Shown here: piece after piece, positions 1 through 11,630 of the stretch
Numbering within the stretch: the first letter of the stretch is position 1
Layout of the letters: every line of letters begins with the position of its first letter
Origin: Tenodera sinensis
Taxonomy: Eukaryota; Arthropoda; Insecta; Mantodea; Mantidae
Length of the DNA stretch: 64,000 nt
Assembly: GCA_030765045.1 (NCBI GenBank)
Contig: CM060969.1
Coordinates: 45,618,216 to 45,682,215, forward strand
Direction: 5' to 3'
Translations under genes and position numbers: made by a program
The notes under the pieces: generated by a model
Told to the model about the DNA's origin: nothing
Databases searched by the model: none
What the model saw: the letters and a program-made list of their open reading frames with translations, nothing else

Positions 1-170
1 TTTTTAACTAAGTTTTCGTTTTTGAGTTATGCTGTGCACAGACACACAAACACGGACCTTTTTCTAAAAATGCCTTTGTTTTGGATTCAGGGGATCTCAA
101 AACATATTTCCGGTGAAATCTCGATATCGAATACTTCCTCTACTTTACTATACGTAGTAGAGAAAGTAAA
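1..170 (+). repeat. 3' end of the ~820-bp dispersed repeat family (copy cut by window edge)
   Basis: The stretch matches the last part of a repeat found many times in this window. It runs through a 'gagttatgctgtgcacaga' segment, a 'ggtgaaatctcgatatcgaa' segment, and ends in the palindrome around tactatacgtagta followed by agagaaagtaaa. The same order is seen at 41.7-41.83 kb and 49.05-49.21 kb. The 5' part lies outside the window. No reading frame is apparent. Confidence 0.8.
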
Positions 171-806
171 ATATAAATGAACAGAACAATGAAAACACCA
201 TCCGTAATCTCAAGTCTGAAACTACCTCAGTAAGAAACTAGAACGTCTGAATCAGCTTACACTCTGCATCAAACCATTAAGGTGAATGTTCAACTCCTAA
301 AACGGAGAGCTATCGCACAACTAATTTATAGTATCGGTCTACATCTTGGGGGAAGGCGGGGGAAAAAATAGTTAACATTTCGAAGTTCCTCTCCGACCAC
401 GTGCCCTACACAAGGTCAACAACAGAAACATGGCAACGCAGCTTCTTCCCGTGCTTTACTTCTCTTTCCACATATCTACTTGTCGTGAGTGGCACACGCT
501 TCAGTGATACGTAATAACCGTCTGTAGGGCGCTTACGTCACAGCATTGCGTGCTTTTTGTTTTCAAAGTAACATTATGTACAACTGGAAAATATACTTAA
601 ACGCAACCGTATTTAAAACTCTTTTTTCTTAGGTGTTATAACAATGAACACAGAGGTTTGTCACTATCCTGAATATTTTGAAATTTAGGATTTGTTCTCT
701 TAAACTCATATTTCTATTATAATATTGTTTTGCATAGTAACTAGATAAGGACAAATATTTAGAAGTGCATAGTGTGTTTCTGTGTGTTTATGTGTGTGTG
801 TGTTGT
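171..806. other. non-coding AT-rich sequence
   Basis: I see no coding frame, splice-flanked exon or known repeat here. A slightly more GC-rich patch lies near 380-555. The stretch ends in a GT-rich run that leads into a tract of 19 G. Confidence 0.5.
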
Positions 807-825
807 GGGGGGGGGGGGGGGGGGG
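807..825. repeat. homopolymer (G)19
   Basis: An uninterrupted run of 19 G directly follows a GT-rich stretch and directly precedes a SINE-like piece. Its length in the assembly is unreliable. Confidence 0.9.
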
Positions 826-975
826 CTTGTCCACTTCACATTCAACAGATCTGGAGTTCGAATCTCTGTTAAGGCGAGGTGCCTATGGTAATTCTAAAGT
901 TCTTAAGCATTTATTCACTATCTGATATTCTCACATTATGTAAAAGGCATTAAACTTACCAAAAATAAATAAATA
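826..975 (+). mobile_element. tRNA-derived SINE fragment
   Basis: A B-box-like motif, GAGTTCGAATCTC (about 855-867), sits in a short GC-richer island, followed by a tail that ends in an A-rich stretch with repeated AAATAAAT. That is the usual shape of a tRNA-headed SINE 3' region. The A box is not clear because the G tract replaces the expected head. No target-site duplication was found. Confidence 0.45.
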
Positions 976-3240
976 AAATATTCAGTATAATTATAATATG
1001 TAAAACAAAAATAACCTATATGCCCACGAATAAAAATCTGTTATAACTTCTAAAATATTCGTAGAGACAAAGTTCTCAAATCACTAAAATTATTATTTGA
1101 AACATTATACATTTATGCGGCATTTTAACAAAACTCAGCAGCTGACTTCAAAAACAATTTCATGCCTCAAGCAATTCTCCCATTACTCTGCATTCGATTG
1201 GCCATGTATTCAAACACCAACAAATTGGTTTCATTTGTGGTTTTCCTAAAGAGATAAACCACTGAAGTATAAATCTCGCAAAAATTGACAACTGTATTCC
1301 GTAACTTTAAAAATACTTACAGACCATAAGTTAAAAACCTGTTTTGACTTTTTATATCATAAATAGCTACATTTAACTAACATAGATAGGAATCCAGAGC
1401 TTAGTAGGTTTACTTTTTTGAAATGTTCCACATGATGCACTTTTCATCCAATTTTTCTGAAATGTGTCACATATATTCGCAAAACAAAAGTAAAATATGT
1501 CATATAATTGTTCCTTTTAGAACGTTTAGACATGTCAAATGAATTTATAAACTAGTTCCTTTTGAACTAAGTCTAGAAAAACAAAATTATGTGACAGATT
1601 TGCGTGTTACATCCAAGTAAATAACCTAGAATTTAAAATACCCATTTTTTAAAAAATGCATCGTGTGGAGTATTTCGCTTAGCATAGTAAATTGGTCTTT
1701 AACATTTAACAACTTCGAAACTGCAAGAGATATCACACTGAAATTTAATACCGTCCAATGTTTGTATAAGGCAACATAGAAAATAAATTTTCAGCTAAAT
1801 GGTCTGAAAACTTCAGAAAATCACATTTTCTGTGATGCATTTCCGTAAGTCATCAGGTGAACGTTCTGGATAACCATTACTACGATTAAGAGTTCCACAC
1901 AAAACAAAAGAAATAAAACAAATGAGGCAGGAAGTAGACCACGCAACTAAGATTATAAAAAGTCACACTGAAAAAATTATTGGGGAGAATATTTCTAAGT
2001 CTCACGCCTTGTTGCTGCGTGATTTACAGAATCGATATTTCCAACATGCAGCCTGAGTTTATCGATAGTTTCTGTTACATATGTTATCACTTATCACCAA
2101 CCGTATTTGTGTTTGCGAGTGGTGATTCAAGATACTGCCTATATGCGTCCGACAGACGATAACATTTGGAACAGAGATTATCAATAACTCAGCTGCGTTT
2201 GGAAATATCGATTTGTGTAAACCGCGCTGCACTACGTTTTTCCCATAGCTGTACCAACAGAACAGAGATTGCAGTCCACTTCCCAGTAAATGAACAGTAA
2301 CAAAATAGGTGATATATGAACTCCTAAATAATACATCTAGGTGCAATTTATCCAAGCTGGTGTAGAAAGATGACTACGCAACTAATACCGTTTATCAGAT
2401 TCGCACTGAACCACACATCTTCATTCGTAAAATCCATTACGATAGTGAAATATTTAATGTGGTTTGTTTTTTGAGAGATACACAGTAATTTTAGCCGTTC
2501 CTACTTGAAAAGATTTATACAAAAATTATTGTAAAATCAAATAAATTATTCACAAACTTAAAATGAAAGAGAAACCTGCATAAAATCCAATTGTTGAACT
2601 CAGAATGGCCCATTACTGAAGTTATTTATTCCAAATCGTCAGGAAACAGTGGCTAAGCTTTATTACCTATGGTCTTTATTGTGATTTTCGCTCAGTGTTT
2701 AAGAAGTTGTTTTATTGTACAATCGTATTGTCTTTGCGTTTCGAACCTGGCGTACAAGATCGATATTTTTAAACCGAATAGTAGCTCCAGACTTGATGTG
2801 GTTCAGTATTGGCAATATATGATCTCTTTTGGATGATCCCCGCCAGCAGGAGTGACGATCTACCCCAAGATGACAATGCTCCCTCACCCCTTCTCAATAG
2901 ACATCGTCACTTCCCCTTTGCATCTCTCCCCCAGCAACCTACGTCGAGTCCAGATGATAATGCAAGTGCCATCTATCGTTGGAACTAGCAACTTGACTTG
3001 CTATACATTAGGAGCAGTCCACGGAGCAGCTGTTCCGCAGGTTGGAGAAAAAAAGAATAGAAAGAAACAAAGGCTGGATTAAAAGATAAGGGAAACGAAT
3101 GGCGGCATGCGATTGTAAAGGGAAGTCACGAATACTAACTAACCTGTTATACAAGAGACCTGCGGGAGGGGTACTGCAGCAAATGAAAACTTCTACTGTG
3201 TTCAAACTCAACTTTCTTGTCAATTCTTGATCTTTGAGTA
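976..3240. other. AT-rich sequence without recognisable genes
   Basis: The open frames here are short (under 100 codons) and show no codon bias, domain or splice context. The stretch around 2690-3100 is more GC-balanced but yields nothing recognisable in either direction. No array or terminal inverted repeat was noticed. Confidence 0.4.
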
Positions 3241-3249
3241 CACAGCAGT

Positions 3250-4098
3250 GCTAGGATCAGCTGATTTTATACTTCATCATGAGCATCAACTCTTCATGGT
3301 TTACGAGAATTCTCCTGCTCCGGCCTCATATTTTCCCACTCGTTTTACTGCTCTTCTTATTGTTCTATAACCAGAAGAGTTATATTTGTATGACTAATGG
3401 AGTACGAGAGTTATCCATTCTTTGCAAATGGCCTTTCCATTTTTCTCTGTTCATTTGTATCTTTCCAAAATAAATTCTTTCCTTATTTCTTCATTTCTAA
3501 TATGGTCTTGTAGATCCTTTTATTGCTCGGAGATATTTCATTTTGCTGCTGGAAAACCGGAACAGACTTATAGAATTTTAGATTTGGGGTTTTTCTTTTC
3601 AAGGTACCATTATTCCACAAATATATTGTAACTTATCCACTTTATTATTTATTTCTTATTGTTTGCTTTAAAGCTTACATTACAGCCCGAGCTATTAAAA
3701 TACCCTACTTGTTCTAATACTTTATTATTTAACCTTACCTTTGATCTTATTTGTTTTCCTATAAATGCCATGATCTTTGACTTTTCTACTGATACATTTA
3801 AACCATAATCCTGGATCAATTTGTATACATATTACTTGTATATATTTATTTTCAGCGCATCCTCTCTGTCTTATATTAATATCATGACATGTGCACAGAG
3901 TAGCATATTTAACGCATTATTTTTTACTTATTTTTATTCCTAACGGTATTTCGTCTTTTAATCTTCTATGAATATAGTTAATATAAATGTTAAATAGCAG
4001 CGGCGATAACTACATCCTTGTCTGACACCATTATTACATATTATATCTTGAAATAATCGTCTATTTCCTAAATATATTTTTATCTTTGTTTCTTGATA
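3250..4098 (-). pseudogene. LINE reverse transcriptase remnant, 3' half (split by the R1-like insertion)
   Basis: On the minus strand, broken frames give parts of a non-LTR reverse transcriptase. Near 3990-4075 there is a segment TKIKIYLGNRRLF, then NGVRQGC, the RT motif-B region. A segment like EKSKIMAF follows near 3780. A typical LINE C-terminal stretch, NREKWKGHLQRMDNSRTP, lies near 3390-3445. Stops and frameshifts interrupt it, so it is an old pseudogene. Its 5' half continues at 6258-6480, on the far side of the nested element. The motif order resembles the insect 'endonuclease-reverse transcriptase' class (RTE/CR1-like); I do not assign a clade. Confidence 0.75.
4089..4098. repeat. target-site duplication TTTCTTGATA (left copy)
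   Basis: The 10-bp sequence is repeated exactly at 6258-6267, just after the AT-rich tail of the R1-like element. Both copies fall within the older minus-strand LINE, marking the insertion point. Confidence 0.8.
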
Positions 4099-4099
4099 T

Positions 4100-5749
4100 G
4101 TAATTGGAATATCTGTGGATATATCTGGTGCTTTTGATAATTTATGGTGGCCGTATTTTTTTGGCATCTTAAGAGAGAAGGAATATCCAGGTACCATATA
4201 TAATTTATTAAAAGATTATTGTTTAAATAGAGAAGCATACATTGGAGGCTCAAATTACGACATTAGGAAGAAAATTACTAAAGGCTGTCCTCAGGGTTCT
4301 ATTTTGGGGCCCCTTTTTTGGGATATTTTGTCAGAAAGTCTCTTGGAACAATTGGAAAATGATGGAAATGTTTTAGATATAATTGCGTATGCTGATGATA
4401 TTGTGATAATAGTGGATGGGCAAAGCAGAAGGGAATTGGAAATTAAAGCGAAGGAAGTTACTGCAAAATTATCAAATTGGTGTGAAATAACCAAATTAAA
4501 AATTGCACCAAATAAATCAAATTATTTGCTCTTAAAAGGAAACTTAAAAAGGGATCCAACAATAAAAATTAATAATCAAAATATTCGAAGAGTAAAAGAA
4601 GTTAGATATTTGGGGATAATGTTGGATGAAAAATTTAATTTCAGAAAACATACAGATTATATTAGGCAGAAATCTGAGAAAATAATGTTAAAATTGGCAA
4701 GAATTACAAAATTAAATTTTGTACTTCCCTTACAGACCATACAAATTTATCACAATACAATCTTTGCCTCAATTATTACTTATGCTGCAGCAGTTTGGGC
4801 GGAAAGAATGGATAATGTGCAAATTAAAATGCTGCTAAGAAGAACCCAAAGAAAGATCTTATTAAGGCTAACAGGAGCAGTAAATACAACACCCACAATG
4901 GCACTGTTAGTCTCTACAGCAATATGGCCCATTGATCTATTGGTAAAATTAAAGGGAGCAAAATTCTGGCTAAAGAAAGGAAATTTAGAAAAAGTTTATA
5001 AAATTAGTGGTGTAAGAACAGATAAAATTTGGGAAGTAAAAAATGCTTTGAAAAATAAATGGCAAAATGAATGGTCGGAATGTGCTGTAGGTAGAAGAGT
5101 TTATGGATTTTTCCAGAATATTAGAGAAAGATTAAAATTAAATTTCATTCAACCAACAAAAGGATTCATTCATTATATAACTGGACATGGACCATATAAA
5201 ACATATTGGAAAAAAATAAAAAAAACGAATTCTGATATATGTAATATCTGTCAAGTACAAGATAACCCGGAGCATGCGATCTTTGAATGCGAAAGGTATG
5301 AAACTATGAATGTAGAAGAAAGGCATCAATTAGGAGGATATTATATAAATGATATAATTAGAAATCCAAATTTAATTGAAAAACTACAGTTTTTAACCAA
5401 TTATGTTAGTAAAAAAGCTTGGGAAACTGAAAACATCGAGGTAGAATGGATTGAAAATGAACAAATTGAAATAGATGAGATAAGAAGATCTTCTAGATTA
5501 CGAGACAGGCAGAGAAGAGGAAACGTAGCAATAGAAGGCATCGAAGAAGAAGGAGGAGTAGGCCAACAAAGAGAACAGATAGAAATTGAACAATAAATAG
5601 AGAGAAATGATTTAAATCAAGTAAATAGAAGAAGATATTTTGTAGTCTTAACGGGTAAGCAAGAATGGGCAGAAAGAAGAAGGATAAGATCAAGAAGAAG
5701 AGAGGGAGAAGCATATGCCGACTATCGTAGGAGACTGCAAGAGGAATGA
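4100..5749 (+). pseudogene. R1-like reverse transcriptase, C-terminal part (one in-frame stop)
   Basis: The frame is open from the truncation point, with no true start codon; the GTG at 4115 lies inside motif A. Visible motifs are DISGAFD (motif A), KGCPQGSILGPLF (motif B) and AYADD (motif C, about residue 90 counted from 4115). Catalytic Asp residues are present. A VRYLGIMLDE segment follows. Near residues 376-392 is a zinc knuckle, C-x2-C-x7-H-x4-C, typical of R1-type C termini. A TAA at 5594-5596 ends the open frame, but the same frame stays open for about 50 more basic codons to TGA at 5747-5749. One CAA-to-TAA change may therefore have shortened the original C terminus. Fragment of a mobile element, not a host gene. 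Confidence 0.85.
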
Positions 5750-6257
5750 GGCGGAAGTAATGTGTGAGAGAAGTTTGCTGTTGCAGGAGAAGGAGGAGTC
5801 CAGCCAGGGGAAGATGTAAATGAACTTATTTATACAAATGTAAATAATTTTTTAATATATAGTGCTGGTTACCAGTATGGTATTTTGCTTATAAGATAGC
5901 TGGAAGTTTTTTTTTTTTAACCAGTTGTCCAGTCGCTGGAAACCAGTGGCATAGAGTTAGGTTTATTTAAATTAATGTTTTCTTTTTTAGAATAGTGTAG
6001 ATGTCTTAGTTATTTTCTTGTTAGTAGAATTAGATTTGCTGGAAACCAGTAACTTTAGGAAATTTTTATGTTTTTGTTGTAGTTTTCTTTTGTTTTGTAG
6101 TTAGAAATTCTGAAACATATATTATAATGATGATTGTATATAAATAATTTTGGTTAAATAAATAGAAAATTTGAATAAATGCCCCGGTATAGTTGTCAAG
6201 GTGCCGGGGTATAATATTCAGATTTTATTTTATTTTATTTTATTTTATTTTATGTTA
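5750..6257 (+). other. 3' UTR and tail of the R1-like element
   Basis: The region contains repeated CTGG...CCAG inverted motifs near 5865-5875, 5936-5948 and 6039-6050. A GC-rich hairpin lies close to the end: CCCCGG at 6182-6187 pairs with CCGGGG at 6204-6209. The tail is made of TATTT units. Such 3' structures commonly serve as reverse-transcriptase recognition signals in LINEs; that role is inferred here. Confidence 0.6.
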
Positions 6258-6267
6258 TTTCTTGATA
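6258..6267. repeat. target-site duplication TTTCTTGATA (right copy)
   Basis: Exact match to 4089-4098. It directly follows the tail of the R1-like element. Confidence 0.8.
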
Positions 6268-6480
6268 GATAGGAATACATCTATCAAGTGTTTTGGGTAC
6301 ACTTTTTTGTCTAACACTTGCCAAAAATGAGTCCTGCATACCTTGTCAAACGCTTTTTCTATAATTTGGTTAGTAGAAAATATGTCATCTATGCAGGATC
6401 TTCCTTTTCTAAGTCCCATTTGGTTTTCTAGTAATAACGGTTTTGATTTTATACTAACATTAATTTATAGAAATTTTAGT
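6258..6480 (-). pseudogene. LINE reverse transcriptase remnant, 5' half
   Basis: The minus strand encodes a segment reading ENQMGLRKGRSCIDDIF and then IEKAFDKVCR (about 6335-6440). These match the fingers and motif A region of non-LTR RTs. This lies upstream, in the minus-strand sense, of the piece at 3250-4098, and the two flank the nested element in the correct order. Frameshifts and stops are present. Confidence 0.7.
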
Positions 6481-6489
6481 ATATTGGCT

Positions 6490-6600
6490 CCTTCAGCATA
6501 AAATCTTGAGGGTTCTCTATTTGCTTAAAAGTGACAGCTCCGTTTCAGTAGATTTACTGGCATATGAGTTATTATACTGACAATTGACAGCGTCGTTAAC
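6490..6600 (+). mobile_element. SINE 3' fragment related to the copy at 10.78 kb
   Basis: The segment tgcttaaaagtga-agctc followed by a ttgacag-rich tail is shared with the SINE at 10.78-11.0 kb. Only the 3' part is present. It abuts the minus-strand LINE remnant. Confidence 0.5.
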
Positions 6601-6639
6601 TAACAAAATAATATTCTTTAAGATTTATTGTGTTTCCTT

Positions 6640-6850
6640 CTGGTGGCGCCATGGCCAAGCGGTTAGACCGTTCACCTATCATCTTCATGGTGGACGACGG
6701 TGGGTTTTTTCTCCGGGTTCTCCGGTTTCCCCCGCCACTCATTCCACCAACTGCTCCATTATCATCTTTCCATTCATCCATTTCGCCTACATTTCATATC
6801 CTTCTCTTCACTATCACGCCTGGCCAACCGCTTTCAGGTTTTCACTTTGT
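6640..6850 (+). mobile_element. tRNA-headed SINE (copy A)
   Basis: The head ATGGCCAAGCGGTTAGACCG looks like the A-box region of a tRNA (Leu/Ser type). It is followed by a CT-rich body whose segment ctccggtttcccccgccact (about 6720-6739) recurs at 21.64 kb. The anticodon and acceptor arms do not fold as a normal tRNA, so I call a SINE rather than a tRNA gene. The 3' boundary is unclear. Confidence 0.55.
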
Positions 6851-8390
6851 CCGGTCCATAGATTCCTGTTTGATTCATTTTTAATTTGCTGCTTGTCTGC
6901 TGTAATAGACATTGAATGTTATGGGAAGTGCACGTCATCCGACGTTCAAGAAAAAGCATCCAAAAGCAAGCTTTTTTTATTACCGTTGAGATGTCATTCG
7001 GCCAGTGAACTAGTTTTGTTTTGTTGTCTTTCCTATACTTCCCATTACTAACCCATTATGGTTGTACCAAGTGGGAAAATTGTTCTTTTTCCATTGCTAT
7101 TTAGCTGCAATGGTAATATTAGTGGCCAAGGTAAGCTTTTTAATACAATAATCTCCACATTCTCCCCCCTCCATCTCGACCTCCACCTCCTCCTCCTTCT
7201 CTTTCACTCCTACTCAGCTTACACTGTTACGAAATTTAACATCCATACAGAAAATACCAAATATATGAGATTAAATCCGAATTTTAAGCTACGCCGTTCA
7301 AATTGAATATTAAATCGATGTTTGAATCTTGCAAATCAAATCCTGTAGACAAAAGAGTTCTTATGATGTTGCTTAAGTAGGGATTCTGTAACCAGTTTGA
7401 CTGATCCATTCAATCGGGACATAAAACAGAAGCTGAAGACACGCTAAGAGGGGGAATACTAAAGGTGTATAGGTGCGTTTTCCGGAAGCAAGTTTCAAAC
7501 ATACCCTGTAGGTACAGTCAACCTATGCTGAGGCAGGGCATTGTATGCCAGCATATACTGGGATTTTATTTCTAGCTGTTCACTCCCATTCTATTTGAAT
7601 TGATATAATTATGTGTTGTTCTTTAGATAAGCTTTGTTCAAAGTGCTAATTGATAGTTTTCAAAGTATTTAAAGAAGATCAAGCAGCAGTGCTTAATATC
7701 TGAACGACATTTAAAACAAAAAGAGCGAATGCTTCAAAAATAGACAGTAGCGATGAGAAAAATTGTTGATATAGAAGTTTCTTAGGCAAACTGATCTGCA
7801 TTTTTTCTGTAATACATTTATTATATATTATATTGCTTCATAATTATACAAATTTGAAAGAGAATTAATAAAATTTCCAGTATAATCACAATTTATATTT
7901 TATTAGTTATTCAATTCCGATTTGTTAGTTAAAGCCTTATGCTCAAATTTTCAGAAAGGAATAGATTCTTATCCTTAAAGGGTCACAATATGTTCTACAT
8001 ATATCAATTATATGTTATATTATTCACACGAAAAGCAATTCATCAAACCAATTTTTCTTAAACCTGATATATAATGGTTATAAATGGTTTCTTGTTAGAC
8101 GATAGATATGTTATAACCGTGATGAATAAACAACATGAAACTATTTACCTCATAAGTTGTTCAAGAAGTGTTTGTCACAAATAAAATGCGTACCTTGACT
8201 TTTATGGCAATAGTCTCTTAAGTCCTCTTCATTTGGTAAACCGTAAGAGATAGGCAATATTACTATCTATACAAAACTTCGATCTCCTTAAAGCACAGAA
8301 TTAATGTTGAACACAAATTTTGTAGTGTTAAGCACTTACGAGATATTCTTTGTTATTAAATACTTGAACTTATTTCAAGAGAATTAGTCG

Positions 8391-8391
<1 letters not shown>
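6851..8391. other. non-coding sequence
   Basis: Short open frames only. There is a C/T-rich patch around 7158-7205. From 7560 on the sequence is strongly AT-rich. Nothing is recognised. Confidence 0.4.

Positions 8392-8450
<59 letters not shown>
8392..8450. repeat. homopolymer (T)59
   Basis: An uninterrupted T tract that could be the poly(A) tail of a minus-strand retroposon, or simply a mononucleotide repeat. No retroposon body was recognised beside it. Confidence 0.9.
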
Positions 8451-8452
<2 letters not shown>

Positions 8453-8974
8453 ATTCATGCACACGTAATGGAATCATATTAGTCATCATATAGCGATTAA
8501 TTGGATTATCCTTAAGCTTGCATCACGACGAAATGTATAACATCATTTCTGCAAATGTTTATCTGGTTCAACAAGAAACACATTACCATACTTTTGTACA
8601 ATTATTTTTTAGAAAATTGGGAGATTCTTTTTCTGAATTTTCCCACGACTCATGAATTTATTCCTCCGTGCATCCAATAAACATTTGAATTCTGTTTTGG
8701 CATGTTGTGCGTAACTCAGAATCTACTTCTTAATTTGAAACCATTTGTAGATAAAATGTATCTATTTGTAATAGGCATGTAATCCGTAGGACATACTTGC
8801 TAACTTGAAATGAGTAGAGAGGGTTACATGAGTATATCACAACAAAGGTTTTTTCGAAGGTGCTTCGCAATTATACAGAGTACTAAAAACATGTGTTTCA
8901 ATAAACTTCCCATGCCCAACACCAAAAAAGAAGTAGACTATGTGTGTAAAGTCAGCACTGTTATTATAAAGAGA

Positions 8975-9811
8975 GAAAATCTGACGTGTTGCACTCACAT
9001 TATTTCCTTTATCTTCATGTTAATCGAGATAAACGTTTGCAGATATTATTTTATTGCTAATTTTGTTGTGGATGTAAGGAAAGCATGGGAACACAGTAAG
9101 CTTGTAGCATAATTAAATCTTCTAAGTGCTGTTCATTTAATAACTTTTTAATTCCGTTCTCTTTGTATTGCCAAGAGATAAAGAGAAAACGAATAACAAT
9201 TCTCATTTGAGCAAAGTACAAGCATTGGGGAACGCAAAAAATAGTAACGAATATCTCGGAAATGTCTCAATCCACAAAAACAAAGTGTGTTGATATACAT
9301 TGTGTGCTTTAACGAGATCTATATTTGTTATTTACTAATATATATTTTGTTTATTTCTTAGAGTTTACCAGAAATGCAAAAGTCACGCAGAATAAACAGG
9401 ACTTATAAGGACATTCCCAGAAAATGTAACATATATTTCATTTGGCATGAAAGTATCTTTAAACACATGGTTTTTATTCAAAATTGTTAAAGCCATTTTT
9501 GAGAAAATCAAAATTTCGAAAAATGTCCATTTAAAGGGTAGTCTAAAGTGGGGGGGGGGGGTGATTTTCGTTAAAATCTTCGTCTCCCATCTTGGAAGAT
9601 GCTGAACCTAAATATCAAGTTTGGTATTTAGCCGTTTTCATTTTTGTTAAGCTGTTAACAGACACAAACACACAGGCCTTGGACTATGTATTTTCTTTTT
9701 AATTTTTGTTTAATTCAGGGAGTCTCAAACCACGTATCTGTGAAATCTTGATAAAAATGTTTGGGTAGAGCAAAATGTTTCCTCTACCTAGCAGAGAAAG
9801 CAAAAATTGCT
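8975..9811 (+). repeat. ~820-bp dispersed repeat, near full-length copy
   Basis: It starts at gagagaaaatctgacgtgtt and ends at agcagagaaagcaaaa. It contains the shared internal landmarks: a gttaatcgagataaacgttt segment (9019-9038), the caaaatttcgaaaaatgtcc segment, a G run at 9550-9559, and 'aaatcttgataaaaat' near the end. The order and spacing match the copies at 41.0 and 48.4 kb. No functional frame is supported. Confidence 0.8.
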
Positions 9812-10780
9812 TGTGTCTGTAGATTAATCTCAAAAACCTCTCGATAATTCGTTCACCACTGAAAGCCAAATTCGTTTTAAGAAGCAACTATAAAGCATCT
9901 TGTAATTTCATTTCATAAGTTACTAAACGATTAAAAAGGATTTACCAAACCCTTGTCTTCAATACGTACACATGGAGTTGTAAAACAACTGCTTGCCGAG
10001 AAGACCTTGACTTTTGTTGAGAGTGCCACAAAGTAGAAAAAATAGCTGTTGTTACTGCACAGAATATAAATAGTTGCCGCACAAAAACAAAAGCCGGTTA
10101 CATTTTATGGCAAGGAATATACATAGATGGCCATGATGCAACATTTCAGTAAACAGAAGGCAGAGTTTAAAGTCATTCCTGTGTTATGTTTGATTCTATA
10201 ATTGATAGATAGATTCTATAATCTCTTTAATTATAAAAAAGAGAGAGCTGCTTCAAATATCCGCCATGTTTGCCGAATAGAAGAATAACCAATGACAATA
10301 ATTCCCATTACGTTAAGTTCAGCCTGATAAACCTTATAGTTTCTTACTTCACGTTACGTCCCGTAGGGTTAAGTCACGAAGTAAAGTTCATCCTGATCCC
10401 AGCATTATTTCTTTGTGTAATTTAAGTTTTCTGCATCACGTGAGAATTAGATAGCTTTATGTTACTAAATAACATGATGCCAAGCAGAAGGTACAAAGAT
10501 TTAAATTCAACTATTCCGACCCAAGGATTCTTCCAACATAAAAGTGCACCATTTCCATAACTGGGAAATTTGTTGGGGATAGCTAAGTTCCGCCGATATT
10601 CACGTCATTTTGAGTGGGAAATTCTTTCATTTGTTATTTGGAATAGTTGGGGCCGTACAAAATTACAATAGTAAGGAGAAATTTAGTATAAAATCCTCTA
10701 AATGATTGTATAATAATTAAAATGAAATTATACCTCACTGGACTTCACAAGGCTAACCGCACAATATCGGGAGTCAGTCT
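9812..10780. other. AT-rich sequence with no recognisable gene
   Basis: Two short related segments, aagttcagcctgat (10317-10330) and aagttcatcctgat (10384-10397), form a loose direct repeat. Nothing else was recognised. Confidence 0.4.
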
Positions 10781-11010
10781 ACGTGGCTCAGCTGATTAAT
10801 CGCTGGCCTACTGATTTCAAGATCACGGGTTTAAATCCGGTCCAGATAGATGGTTTTTAAGATGCTTAAAAGTGATAGCTCAGCATGAATAGATTCATTG
10901 GCATGTAAAAGAGTTCGTGCGGGACGAAATGTGATGCTGGCAATAATTGACAGTGCCCTTATCAAACATTTATTATTGTGCTATTAATAAAATAAAATAA
11001 GGACATTCAA
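10781..11010 (+). mobile_element. tRNA-derived SINE
   Basis: The head has an A-box-like GTGGCTCAGCTGATTAATCG and a B-box-like GGGTTTAAATCCGG spaced as in a tRNA. A non-tRNA body and an AT-rich end follow. Its 3' half is shared with the fragment at 6490-6600. The B box deviates from GGTTCGANTCC, suggesting an old copy. No clear target-site duplication was found. Confidence 0.6.
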
Positions 11011-11630
11011 ATTGATATTAAATAACCAAGAGTAGCAGTAGTGGTAGTACTAGTAGTAGTAGCAGTAGTAACAGTAGCATCTTCACTACTAAATAATATA
11101 TATTGAGAGCACTAGTTACAAAAGCAAAGGTTCATTTTGTGACGTGTTGTCTATAATATTTTCTCCACGTTAAGAGATTTTAGTAAACGTTGTATATTTA
11201 GTATATTTAATGAAATTTATTAATTGCGGAAACGATATATTTAGAGAAAGAGTAATGTGGCCTTAGGAAGGAAAAAAAGATACGATACTTTAACATCCTT
11301 ATAGTTTGCAATTTTGGATGCTACTTTGATTATGTTAATTTAACGACCATATTTCTGGTAATAGACAAAATGTGCCTCCATTAAGTTATGCAATGGTTGC
11401 AATATTACAATAACTGTCAATTAGGGGAGAAAGATTTTGTTTTAATGAGAAATATTATCAAGAAAAATAAGATATAGATTATTATTATTAAGGTGTAGTT
11501 TATGTTTTTCTGACAGCTGTATTTTATGTTTTGATAGGGCGTTTTGTGTTTTGTTAGAATGCAATTTCTATTGCTTCGTAAACCATCACGATTATAATGG
11601 TAGTATATATAATAAATGACAGATGGTAGA
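11011..11630. other. AT-rich spacer with a degenerate AGT repeat
   Basis: Near 11033-11080 is an impure trinucleotide run (agtagcagtagtggtagtac and similar). The rest is AT-rich and featureless. Confidence 0.5.

Larger units (their letters stand above)
4099..6257 (+). mobile_element. 5'-truncated R1-like non-LTR retrotransposon nested in an older LINE
   Basis: The element holds an RT frame, a 3' UTR of about 470 bp and a tail of TATTT units (about 6222-6257). It is flanked by the direct repeat TTTCTTGATA. Its 5' end is cut inside RT motif A, so ORF1, the endonuclease and the N-terminal RT are missing, as expected when target-primed reverse transcription stops early. It interrupts a minus-strand LINE whose halves lie on either side. 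The nearly open RT frame and perfect duplication suggest the insertion is younger than its host LINE. Confidence 0.85.

Noticed and set aside
4115..4117. Start codon of the R1-like RT frame
   Set aside because: It is GTG within RT motif A and the element is 5'-truncated; there is no native start.
6640..6700. Functional tRNA gene
   Set aside because: A-box-like head only; no complete cloverleaf, and the body recurs as a SINE at 21.6 kb.
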